Below are positions 1-6,425 of a stretch of DNA of 54,555 nt, one piece after another. The position numbers and the translations under genes are program-made. Numbering within the stretch: the stretch's first letter is position 1; each line of letters opens with the position of its first letter. Under the pieces are notes generated by a model, which saw only the letters and a list, made by a program, of their open reading frames with translations, ran no database searches and was not told where the DNA came from. Origin of the DNA: Alphaproteobacteria bacterium (GTDB lineage Bacteria; Pseudomonadota; Alphaproteobacteria; UBA8366; Aestuariispiraceae); assembly GCA_024743195.1 (NCBI GenBank), contig JANSXE010000018.1:1-54555 (forward strand), written 5' to 3'.

Positions 1-162
1 GGGCCGCAGCGCGTCGCGGAGGGGCTTGGAGGGCGAATAGGGCGCCGGCGCGTCGGGGACCGCGCCGACGGCGGCCGAGAGGCCGAGCGGCGAGCGCCGC
101 CGGCGCTCGACGACCTCCAGCGGATCGCCGCCGCCGAAGGCTTTGGATGAGAAGAGGGTCAC
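1..162 (-). CDS. N-terminal fragment of an unidentified protein, cut by the window edge
   Basis: A minus-strand reading frame opens at a GTG (160-162) and stays open for 54 codons to the left edge. The start is supported by a strong ribosome binding site, AGAAGGAG, at 173-180 on the minus strand, 10 bases upstream. The visible protein begins MTLFSSKAFGGG and is rich in Arg, Pro and Ala, with no signal peptide or membrane segment. I do not recognise the family. It is transcribed away from the thiamine operon, so 163-500 is a divergent promoter region. Whether it is real rests on the RBS and the unbroken frame; the rest of the gene is outside the window. Confidence 0.45.
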   Translation of the reverse strand, partial: MTLFSSKAFGGGDPLEVVERRRRSPLGLSAAVGAVPDAPAPYSPSKPLRDALRP

Positions 163-170
163 TGGGATCG

Positions 171-300
171 GGCTCCTTCTATGATCAAGAATGGAGCGAA
201 TAAGCTGTAGATCACTTAAAAGAAAATATATATCGAACAAATAGAAAATGTCAATTTGTTCTATCGAGTGAAAAATAGGATGAAAGTCCCTATCCCCTGC
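171..300. other. AT-rich divergent intergenic segment with an inverted repeat
   Basis: This stretch is strikingly AT-rich compared with its surroundings (runs such as AAAAGAAAATATATAT). It holds an 8-bp inverted repeat, GAACAAAT at 235-242 and ATTTGTTC at 254-261, separated by 11 bases. It lies between the leftward truncated gene and the rightward thiamine operon, so it probably carries promoter or operator elements for the leftward gene. No coding frame is convincing. The role of the repeat (operator or hairpin) is inference. Confidence 0.4.
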
Positions 301-350
301 CGCTTAGTCGGTCGCCGACGGAATGGTTCTGGGGGCGGCGCCCGTCTTCT

Positions 351-373
351 CCCTCCCCCTTCATGGGGGAGGG
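351..373. repeat. C/G-rich hairpin, likely dispersed intergenic palindrome
   Basis: A perfect 9-bp inverted repeat, CCCTCCCCC (351-359) and GGGGGAGGG (365-373), encloses the loop TTCAT. Its form resembles the short dispersed palindromes common between genes of GC-rich alphaproteobacteria. It lies upstream of the thiamine operon promoter and could insulate it from upstream transcription. The family assignment is from memory of such elements, not from a search. Confidence 0.45.
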
Positions 374-457
374 GTGGGGTGGGGCGCGCCTTGGGGCGCG
401 CCGCGCTGGCATGGGAGCGGGCGGCTTCCGCCCCCGGCGGTCGCTGACGGGCGCCCC

Positions 458-485
458 TTGCAAAAGTGCGCGGAGCGGTTACGTT
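458..485 (+). promoter_or_regulatory. candidate promoter of the thiamine operon
   Basis: TTGCAA (458-463) and TACGTT (480-485) are spaced by 16 bases. This places a start of transcription near 492, just ahead of the TPP aptamer that begins at about 500. The boxes are imperfect matches to the housekeeping consensus; the position relative to the riboswitch is the main support. Confidence 0.35.
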
Positions 486-499
486 GGGAGGGTAGAACT

Positions 500-591
500 C
501 TCGTCGGGGCGCCCCAGGCAGGGGCTGAGAGGCGCGCGACCCCGCGCCGACCCGTGGAACCTGATCCGGCTAGGACCGGCGTAGGGAACGG
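500..591 (+). promoter_or_regulatory. TPP riboswitch (THI element)
   Basis: The conserved core of the thiamine pyrophosphate aptamer is readable in order: GGGGCTGAGA at 521-530, a GGCGCG/CGCGCC hairpin insert at 531-548, GAACCTGATC near 557-566, the GGCTAGGACCGGCG segment, and TAGGGAACG at 582-590. It lies 100 bases upstream of thiM and reads in the same direction, so it should repress the whole thiM-E-D-Z-X-Y-tenA operon when TPP is abundant. Downstream, ATTCTT/AAGAAT (602-607 and 614-619) can pair, but I could not define the expression platform. No T-run follows, so control at translation initiation is more likely than termination. Confidence 0.95.
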
Positions 592-692
592 AGCTCCGCC
601 CATTCTTCCCAGCAAGAATCCGGACGGGCTTCCCGCCCCAAGAGCCGTTCCGACGCGCCGGACGAGCCGAGCGCAGCGGAGGCGCGGCGACC

Positions 693-1526
693 ATGCAGGA
701 CGATGTCGAGACGCTGCCCCCCACCCCGGCCCCCACCCCGGCCCCCCCCCCGGCCGCCGGGGCGCGGCCGGCCGGCCCCGGCGCGGCCGAGCGGCTGAGC
801 GCGGCCGCGGAGGCGGTGGCGCGGGTGCGGGCCCGCGCGCCGCGCGTCCATTGCCTGACCAACATGGCCGCGGCGTCCCTGAGCGCGAACGGCCTGCTGG
901 CCCTGGGCGCGACGCCGTCCCTGACCGACGATCCGGGCGAGGCCGCGGCCTTCACCGCGGGCGCCGACGCGCTGGCGGTCAATCTGGGCACGCCCGACGC
1001 CCGGCGCAGCGACGCGATCGACGCCGCCGTCGCCGCCGCGCGCGAGGCGGGCGCCCCCTGGGTGCTGGACCCGGTGATGGTGGACCGGGCGCCGGTGCGC
1101 CGGGCGGAGGCGCTGCGCCTGCTGCGTTGGAAGCCGGCGATCCTGCGGGTCAACGAGGATGAGCGCGCGAGCCTGTTCGACGGCGCCGACGCCCCCGCCT
1201 TCGCCGGCGCGCTGGCGGTCAGCGGGCGTGCGGATCGGCTGAGCCGCGACGGCGCCGCGGTGCGGGTCTTCAACGGGCATGCGTTGGCGCCGCGGATCAC
1301 CGGCTCCGGCTGTCTGCTGGGCGCGCTGATGGGCGCTGTCCTGGCGGTCGAGCGCGATCCGCTGCAGGCGGCGTTGGCGGCGACGCTGGCGCTCGGCGTG
1401 GCGAGCGAGATCGCCGGGGCGGAGGCGCGCGGACCGGGGAGCTTCCAGCCGGCGCTCCTCGACGCGCTCTACGCGCTGACGCCGCAGACGATCCTGGAGC
1501 GGGGGCGGATCGCATGCGACGGCTGA
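693..1526 (+). CDS. thiM: hydroxyethylthiazole kinase
   Basis: This 277-residue protein should phosphorylate 4-methyl-5-(2-hydroxyethyl)thiazole so that ThiE can use it. The family hallmarks are present: VHCLTNMAA near residue 52, VNLGTPD near 94, WVLDPVMVDR near 126, and the anion-hole and catalytic motif ITGSGCLLGALMGAVLA near 201 with the catalytic Cys. The first 35 residues are a Pro/Ala-rich extension (PPTPAPTPAPPPA) not needed for the fold. A GGAG-type RBS sits about a dozen bases before the ATG. It is the first gene after the TPP riboswitch and overlaps thiE by 13 bases, which suggests translational coupling. Confidence 0.93.
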   Translation: MQDDVETLPPTPAPTPAPPPAAGARPAGPGAAERLSAAAEAVARVRARAPRVHCLTNMAAASLSANGLLALGATPSLTDDPGEAAAFTAGADALAVNLGTPDARRSDAIDAAVAAAREAGAPWVLDPVMVDRAPVRRAEALRLLRWKPAILRVNEDERASLFDGADAPAFAGALAVSGRADRLSRDGAAVRVFNGHALAPRITGSGCLLGALMGAVLAVERDPLQAALAATLALGVASEIAGAEARGPGSFQPALLDALYALTPQTILERGRIACDG

Positions 1527-2215
1527 ACCCGGTCGACCTCTCCCTCTATTTCATTCTGGGGCCGGCGCACTGCGCCGGGCGCGAGCCCGCCTGGCTGGCG
1601 GCGGAGGCCGCGGCCGGCGGCGCGAGCCTCGTGCAGCTTCGCGACAAGAGCTCCGGTACGGCGGCGATGATCGAGGAGGCGCGGGCGCTCAAGCGCGCGC
1701 TGGCCGGAACCGGCGTCCCCCTGATCGTCAACGACCGGGTCGACGTCGCGCTGGCGGCGGCGGCCGACGGCGTGCATCTGGGCCGCGAGGACATGGCCGC
1801 CGCCGACGCGCGCCGGCTGATCGGGCCGGACCGCCTGCTGGGGGTCACGGTGAAGACGCGCGCGGAGGCGCAGGCGGTCGATCCCGAGATCGTCGACTAC
1901 GCCTCCGTCGGCGGGGTGTTCGAAACCCGCAGCAAGCGTAATCCCGAGCCGCCGATCGGGCTCGATGGGCTGGCCGACCGGATCGCGCTGATCCGCGCCC
2001 GCGCGCCCGGCCTGCCGATCAGCGCCATCGCGGGGATCGATGCGGCCAACGCCGGTAGCGTGATCGCCGCCGGGGCGGACGGGATCGCGCTGGTCGGCGC
2101 GATCGCCGGGGCCGACGACCCGCGCGCCGCGGCGCGCCGCCTCGCCGCCTTGGTTGCCGACGCCACGCGGCGCCGCGCGCCTTTCCCAGAACAGAGAAAA
2201 GAGATCAAGGCATGA
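1514..2215 (+). CDS. thiE: thiamine-phosphate synthase
   Basis: This 233-residue TIM-barrel enzyme joins hydroxymethylpyrimidine pyrophosphate with thiazole phosphate to make thiamine monophosphate. Recognisable motifs are LVQLRDKSS (residues 38-46), [21 protein letters not shown] (pyrophosphate and pyrimidine site), LGREDM, and [21 protein letters not shown] near the C-terminus. The length is normal for ThiE. It starts inside the end of thiM and ends in an ATGA overlap with thiD. The joining step sits between the thiazole kinase and the pyrimidine kinase, as expected for a salvage operon. Confidence 0.93.
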   Translation: MRRLNPVDLSLYFILGPAHCAGREPAWLAAEAAAGGASLVQLRDKSSGTAAMIEEARALKRALAGTGVPLIVNDRVDVALAAAADGVHLGREDMAAADARRLIGPDRLLGVTVKTRAEAQAVDPEIVDYASVGGVFETRSKRNPEPPIGLDGLADRIALIRARAPGLPISAIAGIDAANAGSVIAAGADGIALVGAIAGADDPRAAARRLAALVADATRRRAPFPEQRKEIKA

Positions 2216-3024
2216 GCACCCCCATCGCGCTGACCGTCGCCGGCTCCGATTCCGGCGGCGGCGCCGGGATCCAGGCGGATCTGAAGACCTTCTCCGCGCT
2301 CGGCGTCTATGGCTGCAGCGTGATCACGGCGCTGACGGCGCAGAACACGCGCGGCGTGCAGGGGGTGTTCGACGTCTCGCCCGCCTTCGTGCGCAAGCAG
2401 ATGCAGTCCGTCTTCGACGACATCCCGGTCGGCGCGGTCAAGATCGGCATGCTGGGGCGCGCCGACGTGATCGAGGCCGTGCGCCTCGACCTGAAGCGCT
2501 ACAAGCCGGCCTGGGTCGTGCTCGACCCGGTGATGATCGCGAAGAGCGGCGATGCGCTCCTCGCCAAGAACGCGATGAAGGCCTTGCGCGACCATCTCGT
2601 CCCGATGGCCGACATCATCACGCCCAACCTGCCGGAGGCCGGCGCGCTGTTGAAGTCCGACGCCCCGATCACCGACCCCGACCAGATGGCCGAGGCGGGG
2701 GCGAAGCTCCTGGCGCTCGGCCCCCGGGCGGTGCTCTTGAAGGGCGGTCATCTGGCGGGCGACGCGGCCTCCGACCTGCTGGTCACGGCGGAGGGGACGA
2801 GCGAATGGCTGCCCGGCCGGCGCGTGCCGACCAAGAACACCCACGGCACGGGCTGCACGCTATCCGCCGCGATCGCCGCCGGCCTCGCCAAGGGGCAGGA
2901 GCTGCCGGACGCGGTGAAGCAGGCCAAGGCCTATCTCGCCAACGCGATCGCCATGGCCGATACGCTGGAGATCGGAAGCGGCCATGGCCCCGTCCACCAT
3001 TTCCACGGATTCTGGCAGCGATGA
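2212..3024 (+). CDS. thiD: hydroxymethylpyrimidine / phosphomethylpyrimidine kinase
   Basis: The 270-residue product is a ribokinase-fold kinase that phosphorylates HMP twice to HMP-PP. Visible signatures are [20 protein letters not shown] at the N-terminus, [29 protein letters not shown], and the catalytic anion-hole motif [20 protein letters not shown] near residue 208. The start codon overlaps the thiE stop (ATGA) and the stop overlaps the start of thiZ. Length and motifs match bifunctional bacterial ThiD, with no sign of fusion to ThiE. Confidence 0.94.
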   Translation: MSTPIALTVAGSDSGGGAGIQADLKTFSALGVYGCSVITALTAQNTRGVQGVFDVSPAFVRKQMQSVFDDIPVGAVKIGMLGRADVIEAVRLDLKRYKPAWVVLDPVMIAKSGDALLAKNAMKALRDHLVPMADIITPNLPEAGALLKSDAPITDPDQMAEAGAKLLALGPRAVLLKGGHLAGDAASDLLVTAEGTSEWLPGRRVPTKNTHGTGCTLSAAIAAGLAKGQELPDAVKQAKAYLANAIAMADTLEIGSGHGPVHHFHGFWQR

Positions 3025-3839
3025 GCGACGCCGCGCCGGTCCCAGCGCCGAGCCCCGCCCCCGGCCTGCGGATCGAGGGGGCGACGCTGCGCTATGAGGC
3101 GGCGACGGTCTTCGACCGTCTCGACATGACGGTCCCGGCCGGGCGCTGGACCTGCCTCCTGGGGCCGAGCGGGGTGGGCAAGACGAGCCTGCTGCGCCTC
3201 GCCGCCGGCTTGCCGAGCGAGGGCGCGGCGGTCGCCGGCCGGGTGCTGGCGGACGACGGTCGGCCGCTGGCGGGCCGCATCGCCTACATGGCGCAGCGCG
3301 ATCTGCTGGCGCCCTGGGCCAGCGCGCTCGACAACGTGCTGCTGGGTCCGCGCCTGCGCGGGGAGATGCGCGGCCCCCGCAAGGCCGCCTTGCGCGCGCG
3401 CGCGATGGCGCTCCTGGAGCGTGTGGGTCTCGCCGACCGGGCGCAGGCGCTGCCGGGCGAGTTGTCCGGCGGCATGCGCCAGCGCGTGGCGCTCGCCCGC
3501 ACCCTGATCGAGGACCGGCCGGTGGTGCTGATGGACGAGCCCTTTTCCGCCCTCGACGCCTTGACCCGGCACCGGCTGCAGGCGCAGGCGGTGGAGCTTC
3601 TGGCGGGGCGCACGGTGCTGCTGGTGACGCACGATCCCCTGGAGGCGCTGCGCGTCGGCGACCGGATCGAGGTGCTGACCGGCGCGCCGGCGCGGCTGGC
3701 CGATCCGGCGCTCGATCCCGCGGGCGCGCCGCCGCGCGCGACCGACGCGGCCGAGATCGCCCGTCTGCACGGCGCGCTGCTGGAGCGGTTGGCGGGCGGC
3801 GAGGCGCCGGCCCCCCAGGCGCTGGAGGCGGCGGAATGA
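3021..3839 (+). CDS. thiZ: ABC transporter ATPase for thiamine pyrimidine precursor
   Basis: This 272-residue ATP-binding subunit powers the ThiXYZ importer. Walker A is GPSGVGKTS (about residues 51-59), the Q-loop lies in AYMAQRDLLAPW, the signature is LSGGMRQRVALART, Walker B is VVLMDEPFSALD, and the H-loop is LLVTHDPLEAL. A Pro/Ala-rich 15-residue N-terminal extension precedes the domain. The sequence type is that of the nitrate/taurine/ThiZ branch of ABC ATPases. Its place between thiD and a ThiY-like binding protein under the TPP riboswitch supports a pyrimidine substrate (formylaminopyrimidine type). It overlaps thiD and thiX by 4 bases each. Confidence 0.87.
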   Translation: MSDAAPVPAPSPAPGLRIEGATLRYEAATVFDRLDMTVPAGRWTCLLGPSGVGKTSLLRLAAGLPSEGAAVAGRVLADDGRPLAGRIAYMAQRDLLAPWASALDNVLLGPRLRGEMRGPRKAALRARAMALLERVGLADRAQALPGELSGGMRQRVALARTLIEDRPVVLMDEPFSALDALTRHRLQAQAVELLAGRTVLLVTHDPLEALRVGDRIEVLTGAPARLADPALDPAGAPPRATDAAEIARLHGALLERLAGGEAPAPQALEAAE

Positions 3840-4585
3840 GCGCGCTCGACCTGTTGCGCCCGCTGATCGTCGCCGCCGGTCTGCTGGCCCTCTGGCAGGC
3901 CGCGGTGTGGCTCACGGGCGCGCCGCCCTTCATCCTGCCGGGCCCGGTCGCGGTGGCGGGCGTGCTCGCGGACAAGGCTGGGCTGCTCGCCTATCACGCG
4001 GCGATCACCGGCGCCGAGATCCTGCTCGGCCTGCTGCTCGGGACGCTGTTCGGCGGGGCCAGCGCTCTGACCTTGAGCGCCTTCCGGCCGGCGCGGCGCT
4101 GGCTGATGCCGGTGCTGGTGGTCAGCCAGGCGCTGCCGGTCTTCGCGCTGGCGCCCCTGCTGACGCTCTGGTTCGGCTACGGCATGGCCAGCAAGGTCGC
4201 GATGGCGACGCTGATCATCTATTTCCCCGTCACCTCGGCCTTCTATGACGGGCTGCGCCGGACGGAGCTGGGCTGGCTCGACCTCGCCCGGACCATGGGG
4301 GCCTCGAAGCTCTCGACGCTCTGGCGGCTGCGGCTGCCGGCCGCCTTGCCGGCCTTCGGGTCGGGCCTGCGGGTCGCCGCCGCCGTGGCGCCGATCGGCG
4401 CGGTGGTGGGGGAATGGGTCGGCTCGTCGGCCGGGCTCGGCTATCTGATGCTGCACGCCAACGCCCGCATGCAGGTCTCGACCGTCTTCGCGGCGCTCGC
4501 CGTGCTGGCGGTTCTCTCGCTCATCCTGTTCTTCGCCGTCGACCGGGGCGTCCGGCGCCTGACGCGCTGGCGGCCCGAAGCCTGA
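3836..4585 (+). CDS. thiX: ABC transporter permease for thiamine pyrimidine precursor
   Basis: This 249-residue inner-membrane protein has about six predicted hydrophobic helices. It carries the BPD-type permease loop motif DLARTMGASKLSTLWRLRLPAALPAF, split here around residues 145-170, including the EAA-like G. It belongs to the SsuC/ThiX permease branch. It starts in an ATGA overlap with thiZ and is followed after 34 bases by the binding-protein gene, giving a complete ATPase-permease-binding-protein importer. The substrate is inferred from the riboswitch and TenA. Confidence 0.86.
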   Translation: MSALDLLRPLIVAAGLLALWQAAVWLTGAPPFILPGPVAVAGVLADKAGLLAYHAAITGAEILLGLLLGTLFGGASALTLSAFRPARRWLMPVLVVSQALPVFALAPLLTLWFGYGMASKVAMATLIIYFPVTSAFYDGLRRTELGWLDLARTMGASKLSTLWRLRLPAALPAFGSGLRVAAAVAPIGAVVGEWVGSSAGLGYLMLHANARMQVSTVFAALAVLAVLSLILFFAVDRGVRRLTRWRPEA

Positions 4586-4619
4586 GTCCGCGCCAACCCG
4601 CCAATTGGGAGAAAATACC

Positions 4620-5567
4620 GTGCGTTCTGTCCCCCTCCTCTTCGCCCTGATCTTGGCCCTGGCCGCGCCGCTGAAAGGGGCGTCGGCTCAGGAAAAACTG
4701 ACCCTGCTGCTCGACTGGTTTGTGAACCCCGACCATGCGCCCCTGATCGTGGCGGAGGAGGCGGGGTTCTTCGCCAAGCACGGGCTCGAGGTCGAGATGA
4801 TCCAGCCCGCCGATCCGAACGACCCGCCGAAGCTGGTCGCGGCCGGCCGCGCGGACCTGGCCGTCAGCTATCAGCCGCAATTGCATCTGCAGACGGCGGC
4901 AGGCCTGCCGCTCGCCCGCATCGGCACGCTGGTGGCGACGCCGCTGAATACGCTGGTGGTGCTGGCGGACGGGCCGGTCCGGAGCCTCGCCGACCTGAAG
5001 GGCCGCAAGGTGGGCTTCTCGGTCAGCGGCACGGAGGAGGCGGTGCTCGGAACCATGCTGCGGAGCGCCGGCCTCAGCCTCGACGACGTGGACCTCGTCA
5101 ATGTGAACTTCTCGCTCTCGCCCTCGCTGATCTCCGGCCAGGTGGATGCGGTGATCGGCGCCTACCGAAATTTCGAACTGAACCAGATGGATATCGTCGG
5201 CCATCCGGGCCGCGCCTTCTACCCGGAGGAGCACGGCGTGCCGGTGATCGACCAATTGATCTACGTCGCCCATCGCGACCGGCTGGACGACCCGCGCTTC
5301 ACGGCCTTCCTGCGCGCGGTGGAAGAGGCGACCACCTATCTCCTCAACCACCCGCAGGAGAGCTGGGAGATGTTCATCGGGACCGACCCCGAGCTCGACG
5401 ACGAATTGAACCGCCGCGCCTGGGCCGACACCCTGCCGCGTTTCGCGCTCCGACCCGCGGCGCTGGACGTCGGGCGCTACCGGCGCTTCGCCGTCTTCCT
5501 TGAGGAGGCCGGGCTGATCCAGGACCCGCCGCCGGTCGAGACCTACGCCGTCGATCTGGAGCCGTGA
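4620..5567 (+). CDS. thiY: ABC transporter substrate-binding protein for thiamine pyrimidine precursor
   Basis: This is a 315-residue periplasmic binding protein of the NMT1/ThiY family. I chose the GTG at 4620 because GGGAGA lies 7 bases upstream and the product then begins with a compact signal peptide (about 24 residues ending near ASAQ). A TTG at 4605 is a weaker alternative. Motifs include LLLDWFVNPDHAPLIVAEE and the GRADLAVSYQPQ segment of this family. ThiY proteins bind N-formyl-4-amino-5-aminomethyl-2-methylpyrimidine, a thiamine breakdown product. The adjacent TenA acts on the related aminopyrimidine, so the two probably work in sequence. Confidence 0.87.
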   Translation: MRSVPLLFALILALAAPLKGASAQEKLTLLLDWFVNPDHAPLIVAEEAGFFAKHGLEVEMIQPADPNDPPKLVAAGRADLAVSYQPQLHLQTAAGLPLARIGTLVATPLNTLVVLADGPVRSLADLKGRKVGFSVSGTEEAVLGTMLRSAGLSLDDVDLVNVNFSLSPSLISGQVDAVIGAYRNFELNQMDIVGHPGRAFYPEEHGVPVIDQLIYVAHRDRLDDPRFTAFLRAVEEATTYLLNHPQESWEMFIGTDPELDDELNRRAWADTLPRFALRPAALDVGRYRRFAVFLEEAGLIQDPPPVETYAVDLEP

Positions 5568-5569
5568 CG

Positions 5570-6250
5570 ATGACGCTTTTCGAGGAGCTGAAACAGGGCT
5601 GCGCGGAGGATTGGCGCGCGTACACCCAGCACGATTTCGTGCGCGGGCTCGGGACCGGCGAGCTGCCGGAGGAGGTCTTCCGGCAGTATCTGATCCAGGA
5701 CTATCACTTCCTGATCCACTTCGCGCGGGCCTATGCGCTGGCCGGTTACAAGGCCGCGGGGATCGAGGATCTGAAGCGCGCCAAGGCCGGCATGGCGGCG
5801 ATCCTGGATGTCGAGCTCGGCCTGCATATCGACTACTGCAAAGGCTGGGGATTGGACGAAGCCGCCATCCGCTTAGCGCCGGAGGCCGACGCCTGCATCG
5901 CCTACACGCGCTATGTGTTGGAGCGCGGGATGGCCGGGACGCTGCTCGACCTGCATGTGGCGCTGGCGCCCTGCATGCTGGGCTATGCCGAAATCGCGGA
6001 GTGGCTCCTGCAGCAGCCCTGGCTGAAGCGCGACGGCAACCCCTACACCCCCTGGGTCGAGATGTATTCGAGCGCGGAGTATCGCGACGCCGCCGCGGAG
6101 GAGCGCGCCTATATCGACGCGCTCGCCGCACGCGAGACGCCGAACGCCGAGCGCCGCGCCGACCTCGCCCGCACCTTCCGCGAGGCGACGCGCCTCGAAA
6201 TCCGCTTCTGGCGGATGGGCTACGATCTGGCGGGGGTCGCGCCGGACTGA
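5570..6250 (+). CDS. tenA: aminopyrimidine aminohydrolase (thiaminase II)
   Basis: This is a 226-residue all-helical TenA/heme-oxygenase-like protein. It should hydrolyse 4-amino-5-aminomethyl-2-methylpyrimidine to HMP, feeding ThiD. The catalytic cysteine is visible in ALAPCMLGYAEI (about residue 138), which marks it as the TenA_C class. QDYHFLIHFARAY and the late EIRFWRMGYD are other conserved stretches. The ATG at 5570 has GGAG 8 bases upstream; a GTG six bases earlier is possible but too close to the RBS. It is the last gene of the riboswitch operon. No separate deformylase/hydrolase (ThiB-YlmB type) is visible in the window. Confidence 0.91.
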   Translation: MTLFEELKQGCAEDWRAYTQHDFVRGLGTGELPEEVFRQYLIQDYHFLIHFARAYALAGYKAAGIEDLKRAKAGMAAILDVELGLHIDYCKGWGLDEAAIRLAPEADACIAYTRYVLERGMAGTLLDLHVALAPCMLGYAEIAEWLLQQPWLKRDGNPYTPWVEMYSSAEYRDAAAEERAYIDALAARETPNAERRADLARTFREATRLEIRFWRMGYDLAGVAPD

Positions 6251-6365
6251 GGCGCGGCCGCGTCCGCTCCGGTCTGCGCCCGCAGCCCCACCCTTCAAGA
6301 CGGGCGCGGTCGCGCCCTCCTCAGGGCGGGGCCTTCCGCTTTGTTTGGGCGGGAAACGATCGCCC

Positions 6366-6407
6366 TCGTCCTGAGGAGCCGCCGTCAGGCGGCGTCTCGA
6401 AGGACGA
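6366..6407. repeat. dispersed hairpin element between convergent genes
   Basis: Outer arms TCGTCCT (6366-6372) and AGGACGA (6401-6407) enclose an inner stem, GCCGCC (6378-6383) and GGCGGC (6388-6393). The wording (CGTCCTGAGGAG, GTCTCGAAGGACGA) matches a short palindromic repeat I know as widespread between genes of alphaproteobacteria. It lies between convergent tenA and the dehydrogenase gene, so it may act as a bidirectional terminator. Nothing else is seen in 6251-6425. Confidence 0.6.
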
Positions 6408-6425
6408 AGACGTCGCCCCCGGTCC

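Noticed and set aside
323-1162. An open frame across the TPP riboswitch and thiM
   Set aside because: It reads through the riboswitch in a different frame from thiM, with low-complexity Arg/Pro product; thiM explains the coding signal.
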